Source of the DNA: an uncultured Flavobacteriales bacterium
Lineage (GTDB): Bacteria > Bacteroidota > Bacteroidia > Flavobacteriales > Crocinitomicaceae
DNA: 7,702 nt
NCBI GenBank assembly: GCA_946478775.1
Contig: CAMLDR010000195.1
Span: forward strand, 1 to 7,702
Reading direction: 5' to 3'
The notes below the pieces were generated by a model. The model saw only the letters and a program-made list of their open reading frames with translations. It was not told the DNA's origin and did not search any database. Every line of letters begins with the position of its first letter. Position 1 is the stretch's first letter. Shown here piece after piece: positions 7,677 to 7,702 of the stretch. The translations under genes and the position numbers were made by a program.

Positions 7677-7702
7677 ATGTTCATAGGAAAACTACTACAA
7701 CA
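7677..7702 (+). CDS. Possible start of a rightward gene cut by the window edge
   Basis: An ATG at 7677 opens a frame (MFIGKLLQ) that runs to the edge without a stop, divergent from the protease gene. Upstream, a TTTG at 7631-7634 and TATATTAA at 7657-7664 are spaced 22 nt apart, roughly like a Bacteroidota -33/-7 pair, though the second box is only a partial match and would leave a very short leader. Eight codons cannot identify a product. Confidence 0.3.

Overview
The window looks like chromosomal DNA from a Bacteroidota bacterium of the Flavobacteriales type. The evidence is the tight pyrG-yidC pairing, a YidC with the Bacteroidota-style long lysine-rich periplasmic linker and Lys in place of the conserved core Arg, the near absence of Shine-Dalgarno sequences before most starts, and an S8 peptidase of the kind common in this phylum. 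A Fluviicola/Crocinitomicaceae-like source is a guess only. No mobile element, CRISPR array, tRNA or rRNA was seen.

Layout: (1) 1-3465, plus strand. The 3' part of pyrG (CTP synthase, entering from the left edge) is followed after 6 nt by a complete yidC (membrane protein insertase). The pair ends at a strong, symmetrical intrinsic terminator (3484-3513). (2) 3466-3581 is a spacer with two hairpins. The second is a 30-bp near-perfect palindrome lying just past the end of the next, opposing gene. (3) 3582-4769, minus strand. A secreted protein of unknown function with a conserved-looking N-terminal domain carrying an acidic DxDxDxxxD loop, a very Tyr/Trp-rich centre and a long Pro/Arg/Gln/Asn-rich tail. 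(4) 4770-4894 is a divergent promoter region with a small inverted repeat. (5) 4895-5440, plus strand. A small predicted lipoprotein of unknown function. (6) 5446-5925, minus strand. An exported SnoaL/NTF2-fold protein, convergent with the lipoprotein gene at only 5 bp. (7) 6001-7575, minus strand. A secreted subtilisin-like serine protease with a complete Asp/His/Ser triad and a large helical insertion. Its terminator hairpin (5944-5980) lies just before the SnoaL-like gene. (8) 7576-7702 is the upstream region of the protease, with a perfect 15-bp inverted repeat and possibly the first codons of a rightward gene running off the edge.

The pyrG-yidC unit is housekeeping: nucleotide synthesis and membrane protein insertion. 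Everything to its right encodes predicted exported proteins, which suggests envelope or extracellular functions, but the sequence shows no shared pathway among them. I found no convincing evidence for a new multi-gene system. The most unusual items are the aromatic-rich secreted protein and the strand-biased hairpins that appear to organise transcription ends.
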